DNA of 64,000 nt from Mycolicibacterium peregrinum (GCF_001665785.1 NZ_LZSO01000033.1:1-64000); one strand, 5' to 3'; shown: positions 10,539 through 21,091, counted from the first letter of the stretch. Program-made: numbers and translations. The notes: generated by a model from the sequence alone, not told the origin.

Positions 10539-11390
10539 TCAGTCGCGACGGCGGCCGAAGTACATCTCCTGCGTCGTCGTGCACACGAGTTGCCCCGCGT
10601 GGTTGTAGAGGGTCGCGCTGGCCAGACCGCGCCCGTTGATGCCGCTCGGTGAAAGCTGGTCGGACAACACCCAATCCGTCAGATCCGCGGGACGGTGAAA
10701 CCAGATCGCCATGTCGATCAACGCAGAAAACGTGGTCACATGGGTGGCACGCCGCATAGTCACCGTGGTGTCGAGCAGTGCGGTACCCGCGAAGTAGGTC
10801 AGCAGAGCACTGTTGATGATCGGATCGTCGGTCACGGGTTCGGCCGGACGCCACCACATCCGGGTGCGCTCCGGCGGCTCCGCCATCTCGATCGCCAGCC
10901 GTGGCGGCGGGTCGATGTAGCGTCGCTCGATCCACTGCGGGCGCACCCAGAACCCGTCGGCCTCATCGGCGAACGCCTGCAACTGCTCCTCGACCCGGGG
11001 AAGAGTTTCGGGGCCGGGCACCTCGGGCGCGCGTCGATGGTAGTCCGCCGCATCCATCGGGACGCTGAACGAGATCATCGCCTCCAGCAATATCTCTCCA
11101 CCCTGGCGGGCGGTGACCTGACGCGTGGACAGCGAGCCGCCGTCGCGCAGGTTGCTCACCTCCATCTGCACCGGATACCGGGCGTCACCGGCCCGCAGCA
11201 GGTACACGTGCAGGCTGTGCGGCAGTCGGCCAGGCACGGTGCGACCGGCCGCGATCAGCGCCTGGGCAGTGAGGTGACCGCCCACGATGTGATGGGTGGG
11301 GTTGTCCCGCTGTTCGGCGACGAACGTGCCGTCCTCCGACTCGACCAGCTCGAGGGTGGACAGGATGTCGGCGAGAGGCAACATGGGCAC
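10539..11390 (-). CDS. Acyl-CoA thioesterase II family protein (TesB-like)
   Basis: This 283-residue double-hotdog thioesterase should hydrolyse acyl-CoA to free fatty acid and CoA. Family signatures include HHIVGGHLTAQALIAA in the first hotdog, an RDGGSLSTRQV stretch, and AIWFHRPADLTDWVLSDQ with RGLASATLYNHAGQLVCTTTQE in the second; the last contains residues of the TesB active-site region. M. tuberculosis has two TesB proteins, and this is a further or related member at a different locus. Start is GTG at 11390, with an in-frame ATG at 11384. It ends 1 bp from the glycosyltransferase stop on the opposite strand and lies downstream of tRNA-Cys behind a terminator hairpin. Confidence 0.85.
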   Translation of the reverse strand: MPMLPLADILSTLELVESEDGTFVAEQRDNPTHHIVGGHLTAQALIAAGRTVPGRLPHSLHVYLLRAGDARYPVQMEVSNLRDGGSLSTRQVTARQGGEILLEAMISFSVPMDAADYHRRAPEVPGPETLPRVEEQLQAFADEADGFWVRPQWIERRYIDPPPRLAIEMAEPPERTRMWWRPAEPVTDDPIINSALLTYFAGTALLDTTVTMRRATHVTTFSALIDMAIWFHRPADLTDWVLSDQLSPSGINGRGLASATLYNHAGQLVCTTTQEMYFGRRRD

Positions 11391-11409
11391 GGCTGCATTA
11401 TTCGATAAG

Positions 11410-11436
11410 GCCCCCGCCCATCAGGTGGGCGGGGGC
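11410..11436 (-). terminator. Terminator hairpin after tRNA-Cys
   Basis: GCCCCCGCCCA at 11410-11420 pairs perfectly with TGGGCGGGGGC at 11426-11436 around a 5-nt loop. It lies between the tRNA gene and the tesB-like gene, both on the minus strand. There is no long U-tract, only CCTTAT after the stem. Confidence 0.8.
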
Positions 11437-11445
11437 TGTCATCCG

Positions 11446-11516
11446 AGCGAGTGACGGGATTCGAACCCGTGTAAACGGCTTTGCAGGCCGGTGCCTAGCC
11501 ACTCAGCCACACCCGC
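11446..11516 (-). tRNA. tRNA-Cys (anticodon GCA)
   Basis: Read on the minus strand, acceptor GCGGGTG pairs with CACTCGC with one G-U pair. The T-arm is ACGGG-TTCGAAT-CCCGT. The anticodon loop CTGCAAA gives anticodon GCA. The discriminator is U, typical of tRNA-Cys, and the 3' CCA is not encoded. The outermost anticodon-stem pair is a C-U mismatch. Confidence 0.95.
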
Positions 11517-11581
11517 ATCGATTGGTTACTGTGCCAGCCGCTTCAACCCGGGCCCATAGTTTCGATCGCAATGATCACTAA

Positions 11582-12346
11582 CTACTCGGAGTCCCCTACC
11601 GGCCTGCCGACCACGGGTCCGCCCTGGGGCCACCCGGCCGGCGAGTCCTCCCACGGTTCCTGCCGCCCGTACGGGGTGAGGTCGAGGAACGGGTATCCGA
11701 CCGCGCTGTGGTCGAGGCCGCGCGCAAACGCCGAGTAGGTGTGGAACACCTCGTCGCCGCGGCGGAGGAACACACTGGCTCCGGGCCAGTCACCGCGGAG
11801 ATCGTCGTCGGAGAAGCCGTCGGCGCGCAGCTCGTCGGCAGTCTTGTAGTTGTATTCGATTGGGGCACGGGCGGGGTCGAGCGTCACGTGATAGTCGTAG
11901 GTGAAGTCACCGTCCCGCGACGAGTACCACGGGAACGTCCAGCCGTGGCTGTCCCGGTAGGCCGCGATGCTCGCGTACGGCGCACGGGACACACAGGCGA
12001 ACGTGACATCCTTGCCGTGCAACAACTCTCGATCACCTTCGGTGAAGGTGAGGTCGGCAGCGGCCGTGCAACTGGGGCAACCGGCATCGATCGCGTCGAT
12101 CCACATGAAGTGGTGGATGTAGAGCTGGCTGCGGCCCTCGAACATGTCGAGCAGCGTCACTTCACCGTCGGGCCCCTCGAACGTGTAGTCCTTCTCCACC
12201 TTCACCATCGGCATCCGGCGGCGTTCGGCGTTGACCGCGTCGCGCAGGTGCGTCGACTCACGTTCGCGGGCCAGCAGCTTCCTGCGCGCCTCGAGCCACT
12301 CGTCCCGGGTAACGACATCTGGGTAGGCATTGAGTGTCAGCGGCAT
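11582..12346 (-). CDS. DUF899 thioredoxin-like protein
   Basis: This 254-residue protein belongs to the DUF899 family, a predicted thioredoxin-fold group. Typical stretches are RDEWLEARRKLLARE at the N terminus, LLDMFEGRSQLYIHHFMW, and DAGCPSCTAAAD. The last holds a CPSC dithiol (CxxC) at the position of the thioredoxin active site, suggesting redox chemistry. No function is established for the family. The ATG at 12346 has GAGGAG 7 nt upstream. It is separated by a short gap from the MFS gene on the same strand and may be transcribed with it. An open frame continues far upstream across the MFS gene but is a shadow; family similarity starts here. Confidence 0.8.
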   Translation of the reverse strand: MPLTLNAYPDVVTRDEWLEARRKLLARERESTHLRDAVNAERRRMPMVKVEKDYTFEGPDGEVTLLDMFEGRSQLYIHHFMWIDAIDAGCPSCTAAADLTFTEGDRELLHGKDVTFACVSRAPYASIAAYRDSHGWTFPWYSSRDGDFTYDYHVTLDPARAPIEYNYKTADELRADGFSDDDLRGDWPGASVFLRRGDEVFHTYSAFARGLDHSAVGYPFLDLTPYGRQEPWEDSPAGWPQGGPVVGRPVGDSE

Positions 12347-12423
12347 CGAATCACTCCTCGTGTTGGTCCTATACGAGTGAGACCCGCGGTGCCTCCGAAA
12401 CTCATCGCGCACTGGGGCGCGAG

Positions 12424-13815
12424 CTAGTGGGCCCCGCGACCGGACCGGAACGAGGCGAGGGCACCGACGGCGGCGAGCACCGCGAATGCGGCGAAAAGCC
12501 AGCGCGCTGCCGCCGCGTCCGCGGCATCGCTGAGGTTGACGACGACACCCGCCAATCCCGCGCCGAACGCCCCGCAGATCAGTTGCACGGTGTTGATGGC
12601 CGCCGCCGCGGCCGGTCCCTCGGCCGGATCGTCGACGCTGCCCATGGCCCAGGCGGACAGGTGAGGCCAGGCGATGCCGATCCCGGCGCCGGTGACCACG
12701 AGCGCCGCCGCCCAGGCCCCCACCAACCACGGTGTCATGCCGTCCCGGATCAGCACCGCGCCCAAAGCCAGACCGGCCGCCATCACCAGGGGCGCGACCG
12801 CCACCGTCCGCCCGATCACGCGCCGATTCTGCAGCGACGCGCTGACGATCTCCCCCGTGGTCCAGCCGACCGAAAGCACCGCACCGAAGAATCCCGCCAG
12901 CACCGGAGTCAGGTGCCCCAGACGTTGGCCGAACAACGGCACATACATGTCCACCATGGTGGCGGCCATCAGCATCCCGAGGCTCAGATAGATCCACTTG
13001 AGCGGACCGGGCCGGAATGTGCTGGGCGGCAACACCGATGACCGGGCGCGCCGGTCGACGAGCAGGAACCCGGCCACCAGTGCCAGCCCGAAACCGAGCA
13101 GTGCTGCGGTCCCCCGCCAGTCGTGCGGGATACCCGCCACGCTGACCGACATCGCCGCGGCACCCAACAGGGCCAGCGACCACACCGGAATGCCGGGCGC
13201 CGCAGCCGACGCCGTCCCCCGAGCAGGCAGCGCGACGGGCACCAATACGGCCATCGCGACCGTCAGGATCACCAGCACACCGAACGCCCACCGCCAGTGC
13301 CCGAACTGCGCGAACAGCCCTCCCGCCGCCGGACCGATCAGTGTGCCCACGCCCCACATCGCCGACACCAACGCAGATGCCTTGGTCCACAACATATTCG
13401 GCAGTGCAGTGTTGATCACCGCGTAACCCAGGCCGGCCAGCAGTCCGCCGGCGAAGCCCTGCACGGTACGCCCGAGGAGCAGCACCTCCATGCTGGGGGC
13501 CAGGGCACAGCCCAGGCTCCCGGCACCGAACACCGTCAGGCCCAACAAATATGCGTGTCGCGGACCCAGCCGCATCAGCAGCGAGTGAACCGTGGTGGCC
13601 GCGACCACCGACGCGACGAGGTACACCGTCGTCACCCACGCGTAGAACCGCTGCCCGCCGATGTCGGCCACCGCGCTGGGCAGCAGGCTGATCGTCAGGA
13701 ACTCGTTGGTCGCGTACAGCAGCACGCCGCCGGCCAACACGGTGGACGCGCCCAGATAGCGGGCACCCAACAACTGTCGCCAGGTCCCGGTATCGGGCAT
13801 CACGGTGTCGGTCAC
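12424..13815 (-). CDS. MFS drug-efflux transporter, Rv1634-like
   Basis: This 463-residue major facilitator superfamily transporter has about 12-14 hydrophobic helices and no soluble domain. The segment LLGRTVQGFAGGLLAGLGYAVI carries a glycine-rich signature typical of DHA2-type proton-coupled drug exporters. Orientation and position between the glycosyltransferase and uvrB neighbourhoods match Rv1634, reported to contribute to fluoroquinolone efflux. The substrate here is not known. The start is GTG at 13815, fixed by TAGCGT ending exactly 7 nt upstream, the mycobacterial leaderless layout. A TTGACC lies 19 bp upstream of that hexamer. Confidence 0.85.
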   Translation of the reverse strand: MTDTVMPDTGTWRQLLGARYLGASTVLAGGVLLYATNEFLTISLLPSAVADIGGQRFYAWVTTVYLVASVVAATTVHSLLMRLGPRHAYLLGLTVFGAGSLGCALAPSMEVLLLGRTVQGFAGGLLAGLGYAVINTALPNMLWTKASALVSAMWGVGTLIGPAAGGLFAQFGHWRWAFGVLVILTVAMAVLVPVALPARGTASAAAPGIPVWSLALLGAAAMSVSVAGIPHDWRGTAALLGFGLALVAGFLLVDRRARSSVLPPSTFRPGPLKWIYLSLGMLMAATMVDMYVPLFGQRLGHLTPVLAGFFGAVLSVGWTTGEIVSASLQNRRVIGRTVAVAPLVMAAGLALGAVLIRDGMTPWLVGAWAAALVVTGAGIGIAWPHLSAWAMGSVDDPAEGPAAAAAINTVQLICGAFGAGLAGVVVNLSDAADAAAARWLFAAFAVLAAVGALASFRSGRGAH

Positions 13816-13822
13816 ACCGAAG

Positions 13823-13828
13823 ACGCTA
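13823..13828 (-). promoter_or_regulatory. -10 hexamer of the MFS gene (leaderless)
   Basis: On the minus strand TAGCGT is followed by 7 nt and then GTG at 13815. The spacing predicts that the mRNA begins with the start codon, which decides the start. Confidence 0.7.
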
Positions 13829-13958
13829 GAAGCTGAACCGCCGTTGAGGTCAAGCGGGAGCGGTGCCGGGCTCTACTGTCGCGCATCACACCGTAGTAGG
13901 AGAGTCGGACTGCCGGCTGTCAGACCTGAGAGCGATCCGCCCCAGGGTTGTCGCGACC

Positions 13959-13964
13959 TACCGT
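13959..13964 (+). promoter_or_regulatory. -10 hexamer of the DUF418 gene
   Basis: TACCGT is followed by 6 nt and then ATG at 13971. This suggests a leaderless or nearly leaderless transcript and supports ATG 13971 over upstream in-frame codons. Confidence 0.5.
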
Positions 13965-13970
13965 CGCGCC

Positions 13971-15071
13971 ATGACCAGCCAACGAATCGTGGACGTAGTT
14001 CCACGGATAGCGGCCCTCGACGTCCTGCGCGGCTGCGCACTGGGCGGGATTCTCATCGTGAACATCGCAGTGATGTCGAATCCCTCCGGTCTCACCGCAG
14101 GGCCCTTGCGCACCTTGCTGACGGCGCTCTTCGTCGACAAGTTCTACGTGCTGTTCTCATTTCTGTTCGGCTACTCGCTGACTCTGCAATTTCGCTCGGC
14201 CGAACGCGACGGCGTCGACGCTCGACTCCGTACCGTCCGGCGCTGCCTGGCGCTGATGACCATCGGCTTGGTTCACATCGCATTCTTCTTCAGCGGCGAC
14301 GTGCTGTTCGGCTACGGGATCCTTGGATTGATCCTGTTGATTCTGAATAGAATTCAGCCCGCAACGGCGATCCGGTGCGCCGCGATCCTTTATGGATCCT
14401 TCGCCGTCGCACTAACCGTGCACGGCATGCACGCACAGCCGACTGACGTTGACGACCGTGCGGCCGCCAGCCTCCGCACGGGCTGGCTCACCGCCGCCTC
14501 GTATCGATGGGACACCTTCTTCGAGCGGTTCGACCTGTTTCTGCTCTTCGGGCTCCTCAACGTCCTGCCCTTGTTCCTCGTGGGCTTCGCCGCCGGTAAG
14601 ACTCGACTGCTCGAGACACCGGGCAGATATCTGCCGCTGTTACCGAGGCTTCAATGGATCGGATTCGGCCTCGGCGCCCCCATGTCGCTGCTGATGGCGA
14701 TCGCGGACAGGCCGGCGCTGGCTGGGGCGACAGCAGTTCTCGATCTCCCGCTTGCCGCGGCGTATGCGGCGACGATCCTTCGGCTCGCCCACAACAGCCC
14801 CAGGCTGATGAAGACGTTCGGGGCCGCGGGAAAGTTCGCGGCAACCAATTACATATGCCAGTCGGTGATCACCTCGGTGATGTTCACCGGATATGGCTTC
14901 GCCCTCGTCGGGCAACTGCCGAACTGGCAGGTGCTGGTCATCGCGGCGGCCATCTACGGCCTTCAGCTCATCGGCAGCCGGCTCTGGGCACGTCGACACC
15001 GATACGGCCCGATCGAATGGGTACTCCGCCGCGCCACCTACGGGCGCCGAGAGACGTGGTCGCCCCGATGA
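13971..15071 (+). CDS. DUF418 polytopic membrane protein
   Basis: This 366-residue integral membrane protein has about eight to ten hydrophobic helices. It has the DUF418 layout: an N-terminal RIAALDVLRGCALGGILIVN, an FVDKFYVLFSFLFGYSL segment, and the C-terminal DUF418 block around FAATNYICQSVITSVMF and LQLIGSRLWARRHRYGPIEWVLRRATYG. Related proteins are predicted acyltransferase-like or transporter-like membrane proteins, but no activity is established. A -10 hexamer 6 nt before ATG 13971 supports the start. It is the first gene of an inserted set (DUF418, histidine kinase, response regulator) not found here in the M. tuberculosis order, so a link to the two-component system is plausible but is inference. 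Confidence 0.8.
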   Translation: MTSQRIVDVVPRIAALDVLRGCALGGILIVNIAVMSNPSGLTAGPLRTLLTALFVDKFYVLFSFLFGYSLTLQFRSAERDGVDARLRTVRRCLALMTIGLVHIAFFFSGDVLFGYGILGLILLILNRIQPATAIRCAAILYGSFAVALTVHGMHAQPTDVDDRAAASLRTGWLTAASYRWDTFFERFDLFLLFGLLNVLPLFLVGFAAGKTRLLETPGRYLPLLPRLQWIGFGLGAPMSLLMAIADRPALAGATAVLDLPLAAAYAATILRLAHNSPRLMKTFGAAGKFAATNYICQSVITSVMFTGYGFALVGQLPNWQVLVIAAAIYGLQLIGSRLWARRHRYGPIEWVLRRATYGRRETWSPR

Positions 15072-15125
15072 GAAGGGGACGGGCGATTCATCCCACAGGA
15101 GGAGGACACAACGGTCCACACTTCC

Positions 15126-15131
15126 TACAGT
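15126..15131 (+). promoter_or_regulatory. -10 hexamer of the histidine kinase gene (leaderless)
   Basis: TACAGT, 7 nt, then GTG at 15139. The exact spacing predicts a leaderless mRNA and gives the kinase-regulator pair its own promoter within the DUF418-kinase gap. Confidence 0.7.
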
Positions 15132-15138
15132 CCTAGAT

Positions 15139-16299
15139 GTGGCAAGCATAAAGCGATCGCGCCTCGATCGGATACTGAGCGCGGTCGTGTGCGCGGTGTC
15201 GCTGTTTCTGTTCATCATGGCTTGGTCGACTGTTGACGCAACCTATACGGTGTGGGCTGGTGTCCGGCCTGTCATCGCCGCACTGGCAGCGCTTCCTCTG
15301 GTTGCCATTCGGTCGAATCCCCTTCTTGGGTGGGCGATATCGGCAGTGAGCGCGTTGGTGGTCCCGCTCGTGTATCCGCCGGCTGACAGCACCTTCCCCT
15401 GGCAGATGGTTCATGTGTTGGTGCTGGTGGCCCTGCTGTTCGCGGTGGCCGTCGGTTGTCGCCTGCCAGCGGTCATGTTGGCCTGGACGTCCACGTGTCT
15501 GCTGCTTCTGGTGACCGCCGCCGGCCAGACAGGTGCGGGTCTCGCCGGCGGGGTGACCGTAGTCGTCCTGATCGGGTTGCTGATTCGCGGACTGCTGGTG
15601 TCGCGACGACAGCTCGCCAGTCAGCGCCGCGCCAACGAACTCGAGCGGGCCCGCCGATCTGTCCTTGAGGAGCGGGCACGGATCGCACGCGACCTGCACG
15701 ATGTCATCGCACACCACATGTCGATTGCCGTGGTGCAGGCGCAGAGCGCACCGTACCGACTCACCTCTGTCAGCGACGAAACCAAGGCCGAGCTCGACGC
15801 GATCGGGGCCAACATACGCGCGAGCCTCAACGAAATACGGTCCCTGCTCGGCGTTCTTCGCAGCGACTATGAATCGACGGAGCTGAGCCCGCAGCCCGGT
15901 GTCACGAGAATCACCGAACTGATCGAAAACGGCCGTCGCGCAGGAGTTGATTTGTCGCTCAACATTTCCGGGGATCCGCCGCAGATATCCGAGCTCTCCG
16001 GCGTCGCCCTCTACCGGATTGTTCAGGAATCGATCGCCAATGCGGTCCGACACTGCCCAGGCGCACCCGTGACGGTGACGATGGAGCACGGGCCCGACGC
16101 CACGGCGGTCACGGTGAGCAACGGAGCGGCTGCCAGGCCGGGGTCAAGCGCAGACGACTCGGGAGGAAGCGGCATCGCCGGCATGCGGGAGCGGGCGGCT
16201 GCAATCGGTGGCAGCGTTGACGTGCGAATCCTCCCCGACGGTGGATTCGAGGTGCGGGCGCATATTCCTGCCACTATCGGCACGACACCGGGAGCCTAG
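15139..16299 (+). CDS. Sensor histidine kinase, NarL/DesK type (HisKA_3)
   Basis: This 386-residue membrane sensor kinase has four to five hydrophobic segments in the first 155 residues and no large extracytoplasmic domain, so it may sense the membrane itself. A short coiled coil follows, then the HisKA_3 dimerisation motif RARIARDLHDVIAHHMS with phosphoacceptor His187. The C-terminal ATPase domain has its N-box in VQESIANAVRHC and a glycine-rich region in GGSGIAGMRERAAAIGG. It should phosphorylate the regulator encoded 3 nt downstream. GTG 15139 is supported by a -10 hexamer ending 7 nt upstream. The signal is unknown. Confidence 0.88.
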   Translation: MASIKRSRLDRILSAVVCAVSLFLFIMAWSTVDATYTVWAGVRPVIAALAALPLVAIRSNPLLGWAISAVSALVVPLVYPPADSTFPWQMVHVLVLVALLFAVAVGCRLPAVMLAWTSTCLLLLVTAAGQTGAGLAGGVTVVVLIGLLIRGLLVSRRQLASQRRANELERARRSVLEERARIARDLHDVIAHHMSIAVVQAQSAPYRLTSVSDETKAELDAIGANIRASLNEIRSLLGVLRSDYESTELSPQPGVTRITELIENGRRAGVDLSLNISGDPPQISELSGVALYRIVQESIANAVRHCPGAPVTVTMEHGPDATAVTVSNGAAARPGSSADDSGGSGIAGMRERAAAIGGSVDVRILPDGGFEVRAHIPATIGTTPGA

Positions 16300-16302
16300 G
16301 CT

Positions 16303-16980
16303 GTGACGCGGATGATCAACGTCTTCATCGCCGACGATCAGGCGATGGTGCGTCAGGGATTTGGTGCCCTGCTGGCCGCACAGCCCGACATCAGCGTCAT
16401 CGGGGATGCATCGAACGGACGCGTCGCCGTCGCCGAGGTGAAACGACTACGGCCCGATGTGGTCTTGATGGACGTCCGCATGCCAGAGATGAATGGCCTG
16501 GACGCAGCGCGCGAAATCCTGTCGATGACCATGACTCCACCGGTGCGAGTCCTGATGCTCACCACATTCGACATCGATGAGTACGTGTACGAAGCGCTCG
16601 GTGCCGGAGCCAGCGGATTCCTGTTGAAGGACGCACCCGCCGACGACCTGATCCGCGCGGTGCGCATCGTGGACGCCGGCGAAGCGCTCCTCGCCCCGAC
16701 CGTCACCCGACGTCTTATCGCCGATGTTGTCCAGCGCCGTCCGACCCCTCGGCCGTGGAGCCAGGGGCTGTCAACTCTTACTCCGCGGGAACACGAAGTA
16801 CTCGAACTGATCGCCAAAGGGCTGTCGAACGCGGAGATCGCCGATCGCCTGTTCGTTACCGAACACACGGTGAAGACGCACGTCGGCAACGTCTTTGCGA
16901 AACTCGCACTCCGCGACCGTGCCCAAGCCGTGGTGTTCGCTTACGAGTCAGGTCTAGTCAACCCGCACTCGCTCGGCTGA
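16303..16980 (+). CDS. Response regulator, NarL/LuxR family
   Basis: This 225-residue response regulator partners the kinase encoded just upstream. The receiver domain has acidic residues in FIADDQ (Asp11, Asp12), the phosphoacceptor Asp57 in VLMDVRMPEMNG, and the conserved lysine in LLKDAPADDL. The C-terminal LuxR-type helix-turn-helix reads LTPREHEVLELIAKGLSNAEIA with recognition helix VTEHTVKTHVGN. Phosphorylation should promote dimerisation and DNA binding. Likely targets are its own operon or the DUF418 gene, but no shared operator was identified. Start is GTG 16303, with an in-frame ATG at 16312. It converges on uvrB with a 43-bp gap. Confidence 0.92.
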   Translation: MTRMINVFIADDQAMVRQGFGALLAAQPDISVIGDASNGRVAVAEVKRLRPDVVLMDVRMPEMNGLDAAREILSMTMTPPVRVLMLTTFDIDEYVYEALGAGASGFLLKDAPADDLIRAVRIVDAGEALLAPTVTRRLIADVVQRRPTPRPWSQGLSTLTPREHEVLELIAKGLSNAEIADRLFVTEHTVKTHVGNVFAKLALRDRAQAVVFAYESGLVNPHSLG

Positions 16981-17023
16981 CCTGCCCGACGATCACGTCA
17001 CGCCCCGCTTGCGACAGCCCGGC

Positions 17024-19195
<2,172 letters not shown>

Positions 19196-19202
19196 GCTCA
19201 CC

Positions 19203-19225
19203 AGCGTAGAACTGTGCACCGACAA
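19203..19225 (-). promoter_or_regulatory. RecA-NDp/PafBC-type damage promoter of uvrB (leaderless)
   Basis: On the minus strand the sequence is TTGTCGGTG (19225-19217), eight bases, then TACGCT (19208-19203), 7 nt, then ATG at 19195. The 9-mer and 8-nt spacer are the same as at uvrA and fit the PafBC-dependent consensus. The 7-nt gap predicts a leaderless mRNA. Confidence 0.87.
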
Positions 19226-19295
19226 CTTCCGCCCGCGTTCGCTCCCCGCGTAGGCTTGGCCCATCCACCCGCCCAAGCACGAGACATTCGACCTG

Positions 19296-19769
19296 GTGGC
19301 CCGCACGAACACCGACCCCAAAGGCATCGTGCGGGCCGTCGACGTCTACACGGTCGAGCCCTGGGGCCTCTACATGGCCCGGCCGACGCCCGGCCGGGCC
19401 CAGTTCCACTACCTGGAATCCTGGTTGCTGCCCTCGCTCGGGCTGCGGGCCAGCGTGTTCCATTTCAGCCCCGGCTACGAGCGTGACCAGGACTTCTACC
19501 TCGACATCGGTAGCTACACCGCGGGTCCGGCGGCCTGGTACTCCGAGGACCACTACTTGGACCTGGTGATCCGCACCGGGCGCGGCGTCGAACTGTGCGA
19601 CATCGACGAGCTGCTCACCGCCGTCCGCCACGGATTGCTGAGCCCGGAGGTCGGAGAACAAGCGGTGCAAACCGCGGCCACCGCGATCGAGGGCCTGGCG
19701 AGCTGCGGGTATGACCTGGATCAGTGGCTGTCCGGCAACGGAATGGCCCTGACGTGGAGGGGAGCGTAA
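19296..19769 (+). CDS. DUF402 domain protein, Rv1632c-like
   Basis: This protein of at least 157 residues is a DUF402 family member, a beta-barrel domain related to the FomD/YgaC phosphatase-like group. It has the family block YMARPTPGRAQFHYLESWLLP and the acidic stretch RDQDFYLDIGSYT ... YSEDHYLDLVI, whose Asp/Glu residues would bind metal. Catalytic activity on nucleoside phosphates is known for distant relatives but is inferred here. The start is a puzzle. GTG 19296 is the first orthodox codon, yet the frame is open back to a TAG at 19251-19253 and the intervening residues HPPKHETFDL look like protein. Those residues would need an ATC start at 19263. It is divergent from uvrB, as in M. tuberculosis. 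Confidence 0.8.
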   Translation: MARTNTDPKGIVRAVDVYTVEPWGLYMARPTPGRAQFHYLESWLLPSLGLRASVFHFSPGYERDQDFYLDIGSYTAGPAAWYSEDHYLDLVIRTGRGVELCDIDELLTAVRHGLLSPEVGEQAVQTAATAIEGLASCGYDLDQWLSGNGMALTWRGA

Positions 19770-19780
19770 GGTCAGGATTC

Positions 19781-20353
19781 ATGAGCTCAGCTAAGTACGT
19801 CTGGGGAGCCCTCCCCGCGCTGGCAGGACTGCTCACCGGCGCACTGTTGATCCCCGCCGCGGCGCAGGCCGACCCGGAGGCCCCGCCCAAGGTGGAACCG
19901 CTGCCCGATCAGCAGCTACACAACGTCACCTACCGCGCCAGGATCGACGGCGTCTCGCGCAACGCGACCATCGCCTACAAGATCGACGACGCCAACATCA
20001 ACACCGCCGACCCGTCCATGCTGCCGGGCCGGATCTTCGAAGCCACCGGTGTGGTGTCCGATCCGGAGACCGCCGGAATGGCGGTCCGCATCGACTGGCC
20101 CTATTCGGCGAACCTGCACTGCGAGATCCTGGTGGACGACCAGCTCGTCGCGCAGGCCGACACCTTCGTCGGCCCGCGCCTGACCCGGCCCAAGGACGAT
20201 CCGAGCTACGGCAGCCTGCCCTGCGGCGCCCCGTTGAACACGCCGGTACCGGGCGCCATCGCCGGCACCGTGCCGCCGGGCACCGATCCCGCGCTCCCGC
20301 CGGCCGACCCCGCGCTCCCGCCGCCGGCAGAAGCCGAGCCGCCGGCAACGTAG
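19781..20353 (+). CDS. Secreted protein with Pro/Ala-rich tail, unknown function
   Basis: This 190-residue protein has a typical signal peptide (one Lys, then a long hydrophobic core) with a likely cleavage after AQA at residue 30, so it should be exported. The mature domain of about 115 residues has no recognised family. It contains two cysteines (LHCEI and LPCGA) that could form a disulfide. The last 30 residues are a low-complexity Pro/Ala/Asp tail with a near-perfect duplication of DPALPPA encoded by an imperfect 18-bp tandem repeat near 20284-20320. Tails like this are common in mycobacterial cell-wall proteins. ATG at 19781 follows the DUF402 stop by 11 bp, so co-transcription is likely. 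Confidence 0.75.
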   Translation: MSSAKYVWGALPALAGLLTGALLIPAAAQADPEAPPKVEPLPDQQLHNVTYRARIDGVSRNATIAYKIDDANINTADPSMLPGRIFEATGVVSDPETAGMAVRIDWPYSANLHCEILVDDQLVAQADTFVGPRLTRPKDDPSYGSLPCGAPLNTPVPGAIAGTVPPGTDPALPPADPALPPPAEAEPPAT

Positions 20354-20356
20354 CCG

Positions 20357-21091
20357 TCAGCGCTTCAGCCAGGACTCGACCGTGTGCCGGGTGTCGTTGA
20401 TATGAGCCTCCATCTGTGTGGCGGCCAGGTCCGGATCACGGTTCGCGATCGCTTCGAGGATCGATTCGTGGTAGTCGTTCGCGTTGGGCTCCAGGCGGCC
20501 GAAGATCGCACCGACCGGTAGCCACATCCTCCGGCGGGCGTCCGCGACCGCCTCGGCCAGCCGATCATTCTGCGAAGCCTGGGCGATAGCCAGATGAAAC
20601 GCCGAGTCCAGAGTCTGAAAATCCGCGGTGTGCTGCGCCGACTGGTCGTTCATCCCCGTCTGGAGCGCGGAATCCATGTCCTTGAGCAGCCTGCGCAGCT
20701 CGGTCACGTCCGTGGCGCGGCGACGCTCGGCGGCCATCCGGGTGGCCCCGGTCTCGACGATCACGCGGTAGTCGAAGGCATCGCGTATCGCACGCTTGTT
20801 GCGGCGCATCTCCCGGCGCATCACGGCCGCGTCGTAGTGCGGCGCCTGGACGGTGAACCCGCCGCCACGACCGCGCCGCACGGTGATCAGCCCCTCTTTC
20901 TCGAGCACAGCCACGGCAGCGCGCACGGTCGTGCGAGAGACGTCGAGCACGTCCGAGAGTTCGCGTTCGGTGGGCAGCCGATCGCCGGGCCGGAACTGAC
21001 CGCGTTCCAGTGCACGCCGCATCTGGTCGACGACCAGCTCATGTGCGGCGATCTGGCGGACCGGCACCAAGGCCGGCTTCGATGTTGGCAC
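20357..21091 (-). CDS. FadR/GntR-family transcriptional regulator (FCD domain)
   Basis: This 244-residue regulator has an N-terminal GntR winged helix (FRPGDRLPTERELSDVLDVSRTTVRAAVAVLEKEGLI, where S-R-T-T-V-R is the recognition helix). A GGGFTV wing and an all-helical FCD ligand-binding domain follow (from about residue 95), with FHLAIAQASQN carrying the family histidine. FCD regulators bind small carboxylic acids and often a metal. The effector and targets are unknown, and there is no obvious metabolic gene next to it. GTG at 21091 is chosen because a strong GGGGGGA ribosome site precedes it; the open frame extends further upstream without support. The gene converges with the secreted-protein gene. 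Confidence 0.88.
   Translation of the reverse strand: MPTSKPALVPVRQIAAHELVVDQMRRALERGQFRPGDRLPTERELSDVLDVSRTTVRAAVAVLEKEGLITVRRGRGGGFTVQAPHYDAAVMRREMRRNKRAIRDAFDYRVIVETGATRMAAERRRATDVTELRRLLKDMDSALQTGMNDQSAQHTADFQTLDSAFHLAIAQASQNDRLAEAVADARRRMWLPVGAIFGRLEPNANDYHESILEAIANRDPDLAATQMEAHINDTRHTVESWLKR

Noticed and set aside
11582..13639. Apparent 685-residue fusion ending in DUF899
   Set aside because: Only the last ~254 residues resemble a protein family. The first part is an off-frame reading of the MFS gene; a good ribosome site precedes ATG 12346.
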